This document shows, in pieces, positions 1 through 10,080 of a stretch of 64,000 bases of DNA. Position 1 is the first letter of the stretch; each line of letters begins with the position of its first letter. The notes beneath the pieces were generated by a model, which saw only the letters and a list, made by a program, of their open reading frames with translations, had not been told where the DNA came from and ran no database searches. A program made the translations under genes and the position numbers. This stretch comes from Spirometra erinaceieuropaei (taxonomy: Eukaryota; Platyhelminthes; Cestoda; Diphyllobothriidea; Diphyllobothriidae): positions 374,995-438,994 of the forward strand of contig CACRXP010000382.1 in NCBI GenBank assembly GCA_902702965.1. The letters run 5' to 3'.

Positions 1-1090
1 CGTAAAGAATGTCTTGAGACAGTGCCCCGTGAGTTGTATGAGATCCGGAGCACGGGGCACTGCCTTAAGACAGTCTTTATGTTCGAAGGAACCACATACG
101 AGCAGATCAAGGGCACTCCAATGGGTTCACCAATCTCCGGGCTCATTGCTGAGGTGGTTCCACAAAAACTCGAGAGACGACTGTTCGAGGAGTACAGACC
201 CAAGTTTTGGGTATGCTACGTTGATGACACCTTTGTAATCATCGACCAGGATAAAATCAACTACTATGCGGAAGTACTGAACTCAAACATTCCCGATCTA
301 AAGTTCACGAGGGAAGAGGAAGTAGGGGACAAACTTCCATTCTTGAATGTTCTCGTCTGCCGCCAACCAAATGGCGAACTAGCGACGTCGGTCTACAGAA
401 AACCGACGAACACGCTGCAAATGCTCAGCTAAAACAACAACCACCCGTTACAACACAAACGAAGCTGTGTCCGCGCGCTGTACCGACGGGTGGAAACTCA
501 TTGCAGCACACCAGCCGCCAAACTGGACGAGATAAAGCGCCTCCGAGAACTCTTCAGAGCTAATGGCTATCCGCGGGCATTCATTGAACGGAGCCGGAGG
601 CAGCCAAAGAAACGGGACGAAGAGCATAGTCAGTCAAACTCGTGGCGGAGCATTCCGTACATTAAAGGGGTCTCCGAAGCCGTGGCTCGATCACTCGCGC
701 CACTCGGAATGGGTGTTGCCCACAGGCCTGACTCAACAATCCGCCGGCAAGTGATGCGGCCAGAAGATCCGATCCCTAAGCAGGAGGTGTTGGCCGTTGT
801 CTACCGACTTCAATGCAGCTGCGGAAGGTGCAATTACGTTGGGGAAACCGGCCGACGGCTGCAAACGCGAATGCACGAGTATAAGTTGGCCGTGCGAAGG
901 TTGGACCCAAAATCGTAGGTAGCAACCCATGCCGCGCAAATGGGACACATCTTCAACTTTGACGCCGTTTAGATTGTGGGCCGGGGCGGCGATCACACAG
1001 CAAGGCAAGTGCAAGAAGCCTGGATGTGCACCGACCGCTCTGTCAACCGCCACATCAATTTGCCTCCCCCCTATCTGACTTTACAAACCT
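1..1090 (+). pseudogene. Penelope-like element, RT plus GIY-YIG endonuclease, 5' truncated by window edge (PLE-A copy 1)
   Basis: One reading frame runs from base 1 to about 1090 and is broken only by in-frame stops at 430-432 (TAA), 916-918 (TAG) and 970-972 (TAG); there is no frameshift. The RT part shows the GTPMGSP motif (bases about 112-132), the catalytic YVDD box at 217-228 and a downstream LPFLNVLV and YRKPTN block. The C-terminal part shows the GIY-YIG nuclease: VVYR with CSCG, then NYVGETGRRLQTR (about 796-880), and ends with an INRH-type tail (SVNRHINLPPPYLTL, about 1038-1083). In PLEs the RT primes at the nick made by this nuclease and copies the element RNA. The N-terminal third lies outside the window. 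With three stops this copy cannot make full-length protein. A hammerhead-like motif follows about 190 bases downstream. Confidence 0.93.
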
Positions 1091-1270
1091 TCTTAGCGGG
1101 CGACAGTCACGGCGCGGGACAATCGGGGCCGTCAGTCATCTCCGCGGTTGACGGGGGCGATTTAGGTCACGGTGACATGCGGGTCGGATGCAGCCACAGA
1201 GGCGGCATTGGCGGATCACGCATTGGACAAAGGGCGCTATTATAAGGGGAACTGTGCACAGGACTTCCCA

Positions 1271-1315
1271 GTCTCTGAAGATGGGTAGACGAATAAAATA
1301 CTCGAAACGTCGGAC
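1271..1315 (+). ncRNA. Hammerhead-ribozyme-like motif downstream of PLE-A copy 1
   Basis: The core CTGAAGA (1275-1281, matching CUGANGA) and GAAA (1304-1307) flank a short stem II made by GGGT (1283-1286) and ACTC (1300-1303). GAAA is followed by CGTC, so stem III would be the palindrome ACGT and the cleavage site falls after C1311. Stem I pairs GTCT (1271-1274) with GGAC (1312-1315), including a G-U pair. PLEs are known to carry hammerhead ribozymes in their terminal repeats, and this one has the right strand and place. An extra T1282 between the core and stem II departs from the canonical fold, so activity is uncertain. Confidence 0.6.
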
Positions 1316-1510
1316 CTCGAATAAACCCCTCCCGGTGAACGCCCCTTCCTCTCTTGATATGCCACCTGGGAATCGCATTTTCACTACTATTGAAGTACTT
1401 GATTGTTTGCGGCCTATGTGCAATCCCAGCTCCAAGTGGAATGAAAAGACGACTGCCGTCCTCCGAGACACAAGGGATGACAACGCACTTATTGCAACGT
1501 CTGGTACCTC

Positions 1511-1560
1511 CTTGCCTTCCTTTGCTGTCGTGGTTTCAACTCCAACCGAGACGCCGAGGT
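1511..1560 (+). repeat. Degenerate fragment of the tRNA-derived SINE family
   Basis: This segment matches the 3' half of the tRNA-like unit at 1776-1870, sharing the TTGCTGTCGTGG block, a B-box-like GGTTTCAACTCC and the following CCAACCGAG, then a T-run. The A-box half is not visible. Two copies within 350 bases suggest an interspersed repeat family rather than a single tRNA gene. Confidence 0.5.
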
Positions 1561-1775
1561 TTTCATAATTGGGTATATATGAATTATTTGAGATTTGCCA
1601 TTACACTTATGCATTACATGAGCCTGGTAGTCATCTGGTGGATTCTAGATGTATTACTTAGGAAATCCTGCTGCACAGTCAGCTTACTGTATCAGATTTG
1701 GTGGTACCAGACGTCACAGTAAGTTGGGCGGGTAAACTTGACCCAAATGTGATTGAGCTTGCGTCGTCCCATGAG

Positions 1776-1870
1776 GCCTCGTAGCTCGGATGGTTAGAGC
1801 GTTTGCTGTGCTAAAGCCCTCCCTTGCTGTCGTGGGTTCGTATCCAACCGAGGCACCGAGTTTTTTACAG
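1776..1870 (+). repeat. tRNA-derived SINE head
   Basis: An acceptor-like GCCTCG (1776-1781) pairs with CGAGGC (1849-1854). Between them are an A box (TAGCTCGGATGG, 1782-1793), a D stem GCTC/GAGC, and a B box GGTTCGTATCC (1835-1845) in a T-arm-like hairpin. These are the internal RNA polymerase III promoter elements of tRNA genes and tRNA-derived SINEs. The anticodon arm does not fold cleanly and the middle is longer than in a class I tRNA, so a SINE head or tRNA pseudogene is more likely than a working tRNA. A T-run follows at about 1861-1866. Confidence 0.6.
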
Positions 1871-2399
1871 TTAGGTCACAGTGATTTAGACTTTGGGCAT
1901 CCTATTTTGCTTGGCGATAACGTTTCCGATTTCTTTGTGGTTGTCGTTGGGTCAGTCCAGATGTCGACGGTGTGCGCGGCCGCCGTAAAGCGCATGGCAT
2001 TTCGCAGTTGATGCCTTTGCGTCTCTGCGGTGGCGTTGTCCTCTGGAGCGTGCAGGTCTCCCAGGCGCGCAGTCAGTCAATTGTTGAAATCAAAGCGACA
2101 AGCAAACAAATTCCACAGAAGGGTAATTACCTTACCTGATGCAGTCGGGATCTAATCATGGGATAGGAAGACGGCGATCCATTCAATCGGTTGACCAAGA
2201 GGTCGCGATGAAGGTGAAAGTCACAACTTCAAAGAACATCTGTATTTCCGAGTTAATCTTAACGAGGCCTTAAAAATCTATGACCTACTGTCATTTTATT
2301 TCAATAAGAGGCCTCATTTACAATAAGGCGGCGACTTAGATTTCTAAATTTCCCCTCACATGAAATTCGACACCACATTCTAATGACACCGGTTCCAGT
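1871..2399. other. No gene recognised
   Basis: This stretch may be the body of the SINE plus unrelated sequence. No open frame or motif that I can name is present on either strand. Confidence 0.5.
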
Positions 2400-3060
2400 T
2401 CTGAGCCACATATCAGGTCAGCTTGCGGAGAAATTCGATATGCATAAGGTGAATTATCCAGCACGTGTACAACTCAAGAGCAGATTCTAATGGCGAAACA
2501 TTCCAAAGGAACCCATTTTGAAATGTCGCGGACTTGGGAAACTGTACAGGGCCGAAATAGACGAAACAGTGCTTATGCGAAGAAAATTCTACCTGCTGAG
2601 TGGAACTACATTTCGACAACCAAGGTAGACTTAAATCAGTCTTTTTAATGCAGATCTTTTTGATGTTCTTAGACAATTACAAAGCGCACTTAAAATTTTC
2701 GTGTTAAATGAGCGCTTGTTAACGTTTGGGTAATAATGGAATATCGTTATATGGAGAAGAATGATTGACGGACGCAGAACCATGACTTGAAGAACTGTAC
2801 TAGTGGTCAGACAAGGCGTTGGGTGGCAATAAATAATCACGACCTATTAAGTGTGACTGATTAATAGGGCCTAGGGAAATTGATTTGAGGACAACGGATA
2901 CCAAGGACTGACAGTTTGCCTAAAAGACGTTCATGCGGCAAGTTGTCAAGAGCTTAGGAGAGATCAAGGTAGGTAACGGTCAGCGATAGCTGTTCATTAT
3001 GAGGAGCGGTGATGAGGTTAAGAAGTCCATGGTCCCTGGAACTAAAAAAACTAAACGGAC
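2400..3060 (-). pseudogene. Decayed non-LTR retrotransposon reverse transcriptase (jockey/CR1-like)
   Basis: On the minus strand, bases about 2971-2905 encode YLDLS, a stop, and then ALDNLPHERLLGKLSVLGI. This matches RT block A of jockey/CR1-type LINEs (YLDFSKAFD-V-PH--LL-KL---GI), with the catalytic Asp of YLD kept. About 80 bases upstream a second frame carries VFLVPG, equivalent to the HGFVPGRS block. Downstream, near 2745-2800, a degenerate equivalent of the SSGVPQGSVLGP block can be followed in another frame. Several frameshifts and stops separate these pieces. Both ends are unclear: the endonuclease half, if it survives, would lie above 3060, where I could not recognise it. The identification rests on the one strong block plus two weaker ones in the right order. 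Confidence 0.7.
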
Positions 3061-6000
3061 AGAGAGAAATTAAAATTTTTGTTAAAAGCTATTTTTAAGG
3101 CGGTTTGATTTAGGTGGCATTTTATGTAAACACCGGTTGACATTAATTCCAGACCTTGAAACTGGATGTTTGATATCTTGCACGTTGTAGCGAAGAAATC
3201 ACTGAAAAGCGAGCCTAAGAATAGATGGCTGTCAATCAGGGAAGGTCTTATATATTTTTGAGAAGTTCCTTTAGGAGACCATCCGTCTCCGAGGGGTAGG
3301 GGTTACTTAAAAGGCATATCTGTTTCTTCTTTAGTTCAGAGAATACGCAATTATTACTACTAAAGTTGTTTAAATGTGGGCGAATCAGAGGAGCCGGGTT
3401 AGATTTGGCAGTATGATCTTGAGCAAAGAAGACAGTAAATAGTTAGGTTTTGTCAGACATCCACGAAGAAACTCTAATTGTCATTTAGCAAAGGGGGCAA
3501 TTTGTGGCTATGATTTGACGGGGATCGCGGAAATTTCACAGGTTTCGGATCATTGAACGCAAGACGCATTTCGGAATCTAGTCCAGAAATTGCTGTAGTT
3601 TCCAAATGGGCGGATAACCAACTAGTAGGAATATCTTGCAGCTACCTTTGAGAATTCACTAGTCTGTTTGGGAGAAAGCGAAGAACGACGAAACAGGAAA
3701 CGCTAGACTTGGGATTTATTTCCAGTGCAAATCCTTAAATGTCTTTAGCAAAAGCGAAGCTGACGCCACAAGAAATTCATGCGTCATTACTGGATAGAAA
3801 ACCGTGCCAGTAATATCGTCTAACAGGGTTGGTGATTAAGTCGCTGTTTCTGCGAATGGAAGTTGCTCAGTTTCGAAACATGGTGACCTCTGTTAAAAAA
3901 GGCGAAAGGCAACAATAAATTGGTATACGATCACTTTCGAAAAAAAGCCCTATTGAAGGTCAAGGAAAGGGAGAGAGATGCTTCTGATGAAGATCAAATC
4001 GGAGCCCTGACTATCTCTTATTAATGAGCGTGCCAAATAAGACCAACTCGACAAATTAATAATATATTAGAAAGACAGGAACCTAAGGAGAGAGGGGTTG
4101 GACAGTCAATCTATTTCCAAAAGGGTGAAGTTCCAGTAAACATTTTAGATTCTATAGCTGATTCTAAAATGTATATGAAGGTTTTCCAGAGTTATGAACC
4201 ACTGATAAATGATGAGCTGAAGAAAAGGATAGAGGTAATTATGGGTAGGTTTTTGGGACGAGAAAATGGCAGGTGAGAGGTAAAACTTATCGGAACAAGA
4301 AAGAGCACTCAGATCGTGTGGAAAGTGCTTTAGGAAAGATCATACATAATGAAGGCAAACATCAATACGCTCGTTTATTCGGCCTTGTCAATGGCTACCA
4401 TAATTATCTATAGATAGGACAGAGTGGGAAATAAGCGAATAGACTAAGGCTTTGGTCGCGCAAATAATATTGAACGTAATTTCGAAAGCAATGGCTTTGA
4501 GGCGGACCATCATACTAATAACAGACCATACATTCCTTTATATAATGACTTATTTATTCCAAGCAGTATGGATATGGTCAAAGAAATTTAGAAAAAAGAT
4601 TTCGAAATGGATATGTAGGCCACAGTAGGGCAGTATCGGGGGAATCATTGTCAAAGTTTCCAGAACTATTGAAATATGGATATTCAGCAATGAGCGGTTG
4701 AGGGGAAAATCTAAAATATTTGGATACGCAATTTTGATATGGAGGTATTATAAGGGCTTTAGTAGGGACACGTTTTTCCGTAGCTTACATGGAGAAAACG
4801 GGCTGGAAGGAAGGCAGTGGGGATGGGCAGGCAGCTAATATAATTAAATGGTGCGAGGTTTAAACCGGAATGGAAGTTAAAGGATTTAGGGAAACTGGTG
4901 TAAGAACTGCTGACAGAATCATCAGCAGGCTAATATTTAGTACCAGGCATGCTGAATAAAGAAATATGCGAAGGTTTGGGCAGATCTTCGGAGTTTATAG
5001 ACGAGTTTGGTTGCGAAGGTTTGAAAAATAGAATAGAAAGCGGAGGTCCACTAATGCGCAACAAGTTATGAGTCGGTTTTTCAACCTCGGCGACACTACT
5101 CAAAAGACTAAATAGACTGGAATAGTGAACATGGCGGTCTAGGTGATTTAGATCGAACCACAGCCGCTACGGGTTGGTTTCCGAAAGAACCAGGTGCAAC
5201 TGGATCAGTCGTGGTTAGTTTACTAGCTATCAAAAGCGTGAAAAATCATTTTCACAAGGAAAAAGAAGTAAGACAGACAAGCCGATTAATGCAAATAAAC
5301 TCCAGACCGGGAATTGTGGATATATTACCGTACAAATTTCGACAAAACTGCACAAATCATTGCAATTGCATAACGCGGCTAGATAGGACGGTCAAATATT
5401 AACAAATGAATGGGAGTAACCGTTTATGCTTTAAAAGCTATATCTCCCACGTCAACATATTGATACACAGGTAGATAGCTGAAAAAGCTCGGCGAATTCG
5501 CATACAGGTAGTCGATGAGTTCTACTTGAGCCTTAACTAAATAAATCTTCTAAGTAATACTGATGACATCAGTTGGGCCAAATTTGGAAAATACAAAGGT
5601 GTGCACTGTTTATGATAGTACGAATACAGGGAGCACAAGTTACAGAACCCAGGTAGTGTGCCAAGTTTAAGCTAACCGACACAGCATGACTACTCAATTC
5701 TTTGCTAATCCGAGCGATGAGTATAAACCAAAAAACAGACTTCAGTGTATATACGATACGACTGGCAGAATATAGATACCAGTCAAAAACGTACGAACCT
5801 CAACGATGGACACCCTAGCCAAAGAATTGTTTTGCCACTGTTCAAACAGATCGAATTTCCAACTCAAGGTCAGAATATAAAACCGGTCAATTAAAAGAAC
5901 ACAGATCATGCTTGAAAGACGGTTGCAAAAGGGGAAAGGAAAATGTCAACGGGGAGTCAAAAATGGAAGCACTTGCGAATGGGAGGTGCAGAATTCCAAA

Positions 6001-8835
6001 CGTTGACAAACTGGATACAACGATGACGGTGGACAAAGGAAATGTGAACTGATGGCTCCAGCATAAAAAGCAAACGCTTCGAAATATTTATTTCTCTGTG
6101 CAAGTATGGAATGTGTTTTAATCACTTTACGTTTCTAAAATCACACATCTTTGAAAATGAAGCCTCAGGCTTTGAATATGACTTGTGACAATTGTGCGCA
6201 AAGAAAATAAGTACGGTCATTTATCCCGTACGCCGTGTCTACAAACCTTGAGACCTTTCGGAAGAATAACTAAAACGTTTAACGAAATACATGCAATAAT
6301 TTTAACAAGCCCGACAACCCATATGCGGCAAACTTGATTACTCTTTTTTAATCGCGTTGAGACACTTTGGAAGGCGGAAAACTGAAAAAATTCGTTTGAG
6401 AAAGCCTCCTAATTGATTTCTATGCCAAAGCAAAAAACGGATATTTTCGTAAACTGTGGACTTGAAAGATTGAAACAGATAGTGTTTGCCTCACTATGTA
6501 ACGTAGCGACAGTGGCCAACCAATCAGACATCTGAGGCCTGCCGCTGACGGAGGCGACGGCTTGTCTCCTATGTCTGACTTCGTTGTCAACAGTCTGAGA
6601 CATTTGCGAAAGAAAGCCGGTGGTATGGAGAAACTAAGTCTACCTACTTCCCTCTGTCCAAATCTTTGGGCTCGAAAATTACCTGGATACGGCGCCATAA
6701 TAACAAACTTCCAAAGATTTGCAAACATGAGGTTGCTCAAAGTGATCTCCATAACATATATCCAGCTTCCTTCTAGTGGTGGAAAGTACTCTTTCAGGAA
6801 AACGTTCTGATGTTCGTCAGACTGCGACTTTTTGACAAAACCGCATAATGAAACCAAGCGGGTGCCACAGCAGTGATCTGGTTTCACTTGTAAATTTAGC
6901 GACAGAAAAAAATGTATAAAAACATCGCCATCAGGAACCTAGTTTTCCTGAGTAAGAAAGTGATAAGTGAATGGCACTTAACGAATTCTATGCCATTCAA
7001 AAAATGCGGCAGAGGAATGACGAAAACTGATTGACAATATTGACGGTAAAATATTTGCCAAATACCTCATAGGTTTCTGATCCCTGCGCTCACGTACTCA
7101 TGAGTTCTTGAGTGCGTTCCAGTCCTCTTGTTAAATATCTGTGTAGTAATCGGCGTGTTAGGCGCGGTAAAGTGGATTGTCGCGTCTTTGCAGTGTGTAT
7201 CGATAGAGGGTAACCTTCGATATCTAGCCCAGTCGTTGAACTAGTGGTCAGTGCCTCGTATGACGTCAACAGTCAATTCACGCACCGAAAATGGGACGAC
7301 TAACAGACAGCAGATGATAAACTTGGAGGTTATAAGTAGACTACCCTGTTTTGAATGTTGAGTCCGAGGGATTCCCGCATGACTCTTGGATTAAACACCC
7401 ATGGAGATTTTTCATACATTGCCAGACCGCTTACTCAATAATTCGCCTGAAATAACTTGAAACTATGGTTTCTTGTGACCATATTTTCGACTATTATTTG
7501 TGCTTTATCAATGAAGAAGTCATTCAGACTAATTTTTGCTCAGTTAATGATAGTTTTCATTTTTTAGGAAAAGTAGCATGCAAAAACCTGCTGCCACCTC
7601 AGACAAAGACATTCCTTGACATGGACACCCAAAAAAGAATTGGCGTTGTAGACAGATATTTTATGCATCGCGGGCACTGTCTGTCTGTTTGGAACCGAGG
7701 CAATAATTTAGAGTAGATAAATCGACCAGATTTAGAATGTGGGAACTGAGTTGAAGTGAAAAACATTTGTGTCCCAAAACATGGTAATGATGAAAAATCA
7801 TAAATGCAGTGCAATACTGATGTGGCCTATATTTTAATCTAGCGTGTGAAATGAAAAAGAACTGACCAGTTCACTTAAATGTTTCATTTATGTTAATGTG
7901 CTGTGGTAAGCGCACTCCCCGTTGTATCCGGGCGTTGAATTTTATCCAGGAGACACTGCCGAGTGCCTGAATGACAAAACAGGCGTTTTATAGAGGTTTA
8001 TTTATGCTAGCTCAAGAGGCTTTTAGCGCGATCTGAGACCGTGCGGACTTTCACGCGAGATTGCGAACACCATCTTTAGTAAGGCAAATGACACACAGGA
8101 CGCTAACTGGAACTCTCGTAATGCCAAAAATTAACACATAATGTTTGGGGATTCATGAATGCAGCATGTTACTACGGTGATCAGCAACTGAAAAATTGTG
8201 TTGACATTTCATAGACACCCTTTCGGGTCCAGAAACGGCCTCCCAAATTCGGCTAAACACTTGAGCTTTGTAGACGCAACGGCAAAGACCGACATTTGGT
8301 AAGTACGCGGAAAGTTCTGCTTCGGCGCATTATTTTGCTCTATATTGCATTCCGATAAGATGCAGACTACCTCTGTTACATTAGTACGTGAGGCACAGAG
8401 CATTGGACGAATTATGAGAAGGTAGGACTGCATCTGAAATGACATCTCACAAGGGAAATTTAGGTTTGACTAGCTGTACCATACAGAGTGTCGAAGGCCT
8501 TGGTGACTATAAACTGTACATCTATTAGTTGTTCAGAATACCAAGCGGGCATAATGTTCGAAAGCATACAGCTAAAAATCATTCTTGTTAACAAACGGTC
8601 TCAGTAAGAAAGTCAAAAAGCAATCCAATATGACAGATTAAGGTCAAAAGTAACTAAACAAAAACACTTCTGGTTAAAGCAACCGGCGCGTTAGGTCCAC
8701 AGTCTGACCCGCGCAACCTTCTTATAGACAGCGACAGTTATTTACCATTCACAACTGGCCGTGACTAAATGTAAGATCTTTAGACTTAATATTCGATAAC
8801 CAAAATATCCGGGTTGAATCCCAGATTATCTAAAT
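3061..8835. other. No gene recognised; first 2 kb strongly purine-rich on the plus strand
   Basis: From about 3060 to 5100 the plus strand is visibly rich in A and G, with long runs of AGGAAAG-like composition and almost no open frames. It may be the eroded upstream part of the LINE or another old element. From 5100 to 8835 I see only short chance frames. The longest (minus, 6420-6887, 155 codons) has no recognisable domain. Confidence 0.5.
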
Positions 8836-9201
8836 TTAGGGCGGGTCTGGTTCGCTAACGAAGGTTAATAAGTTCGAAAAGGCCATCCCGGCTTCCCCTG
8901 ACTTTGTCAGTGCCCCTTGTCTGCGCGCACCAGTATTCGATGTGCGACTGCCCGCGTGGGCTGTGCACCAAAGAACGACCCGACGAGCTCGTTCGGTCAC
9001 TTGGGCTGTGAACGTCCCCGTGGCATGACGAGTATTCTCGGTCGCGACCGAAAAAAACTTGGGTCCTAGGACTAGCAGTGCAGCTTTGGGATTATTAACG
9101 CTCAATGACAAAAGAACGCGGGTTCGAGGCTTAGTTGCTGCAAACTCTGACTTGAGTAAGGTTGACTTACGAAATTGAATAGGCCAGGATTCGCAATCCA
9201 A
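8836..9201. other. GC-rich island, unidentified
   Basis: This block is clearly more GC-rich than its surroundings. It holds a 121-codon minus-strand open frame that is rich in Arg, Thr and Ala and has no domain I can name. The open frame is probably a by-product of the composition. It may be part of an old repeat. Confidence 0.4.
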
Positions 9202-9503
9202 ACCTCCCTTGTTTTTGTTGGTAGTCTCCCCCTACATGATTATATCTATATTGGAGGCGAATGTTTAAGTTTCATATTCACGCACGGCTAATTAGGAAGA
9301 GGACTGGTTGAGAACCGGAACAGTTTGTTTATTGTCCTGAGCTTTTGAAGTGATGCGGCGATCAGTCGTATGAGATAGTAGCAGCAACAGAATAGGCGAT
9401 AGTTATGATGGGCAGGTCAAAGTTAGTGAATCGAACACGACTTAAATACAAGGCAAGCGGCAATGCTGAATAACTCAAGACCGGCAGGAGCAATAAGCGC
9501 ACT

Positions 9504-9543
9504 ACTCCGATTATCGGAACGAGGAAGTTCCCGAAACGTCAGT
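9504..9543 (+). ncRNA. Diverged hammerhead-like motif
   Basis: The segment aligns base for base with the motif in the palindrome at 12599-12694. A core-like CCGATTA (9507-9513, two changes from CTGATGA) is followed by a perfect stem II, GGAAC/GTTCC (9516-9520 with 9527-9531), around a GAGGAA loop. Then come CGAAACGTC (9532-9540) and AGT, which can pair with ACT at 9504-9506. The stem II sequence differs from the other copies on both sides, so pairing has been kept. The changes in the core make it probably inactive. The following TTCTTCTTCG tail also resembles the palindrome copies. Confidence 0.45.
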
Positions 9544-9725
9544 CCAAATACAATATGGTCCATTAATTCGCTCTGTCTTCTTCTTCGTCTTTGTTGGGAG
9601 ATGGTGAACGTGATACAACGTGTGGTCCTAGAAACTTTACGCATATATATGTATAAATTCAGAAACAGGCATCCCAAGAGACATTATTAGGAAGATGAAA
9701 TTCTTTGGGAAACAGAAAACTTTAT

Positions 9726-9770
9726 TGTGTAAATTTTCGAGACTGGTTTCCCAGCTCGTCTTCAGACAAC
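9726..9770 (-). ncRNA. Hammerhead-like motif downstream of PLE-A copy 2
   Basis: Read on the minus strand, CTGAAGA (9765-9759) is followed by a stem-loop in which GAGCTGG pairs with CCAG-T-CTC around a GAAA tetraloop, then by GAAA (9738-9735). The three bases before the core (TGT) can pair with ACA after the putative cleavage position to start stem I. The stem III bases are AATT instead of ACGT, and one base next to stem II is unpaired, so the fold is imperfect. It sits about 70 bases after the stop of the PLE fragment on the same strand, the same relative place as the motif after copy 1. AATAAA follows directly. Confidence 0.5.
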
Positions 9771-9840
9771 GGGCGTGCAAAAACAATTAACTTCTAGACC
9801 GAGTCTGACAAAAGGATTCTATGATTGGTTAAAATAATCT

Positions 9841-10024
9841 TCAGAGGATTGACTGAGTCAGTTTGAATCTGTCCTTAACGATTTTGCATGTGGCATCTAG
9901 ATCGATATGCCGGTTGATGCATGCCTCATCTGAGTGCATTGCCTCCAGGAATTCGCGATCTTTCCTTATTGGGCAGGCGCCAACAAGGCGAGTGTTTTCC
10001 CATGCAAATTTGTGCTGGGGAACC
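9841..10024 (-). pseudogene. PLE GIY-YIG C-terminal fragment (PLE-A copy 2)
   Basis: The minus-strand frame ends at 9841 and reads HKFAWENTRLVG, then REFLEAMHSDEACINRHIDL. This is the conserved segment after the GIY-YIG core in PLEs of the same lineage as the copy at 1-1090, which ends SVNRHINL. The RT and the GIY-YIG catalytic part are missing. At about 10024 the coding similarity stops where the inverted right arm begins, so the fragment is cut by the rearrangement. Only about 60 residues survive, so no activity is expected. Confidence 0.75.
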
Positions 10025-10080
10025 AATCTCGAAAATCTACACAATAAAATTTACTGTTTTCCAAAAAATTTCATCTTCCT

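Larger units (their letters stand above)
9689..10080. repeat. Inverted repeat (about 67-base arms) around a PLE fragment
   Basis: The left arm (9689-9755) and right arm (10014-10080) are reverse complements at most positions. Both carry the PLE 3'-end block with TCTCGAAAAT, ACACAATAAA and ATTTCATCTTCCT. The sequence between them is the C-terminal end of a PLE in minus orientation. The arrangement looks like two PLE 3' ends in opposite orientation, as in tail-to-tail insertions or a foldback rearrangement. Confidence 0.75.

Noticed and set aside
1776..1855. A functional tRNA gene
   Set aside because: The anticodon arm does not pair properly, the length is off for class I, and a degenerate partial copy lies upstream. 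SINE origin fits better.
6420..6887. A 155-codon minus-strand frame as a gene
   Set aside because: No domain, splice context or repeat similarity is recognised.
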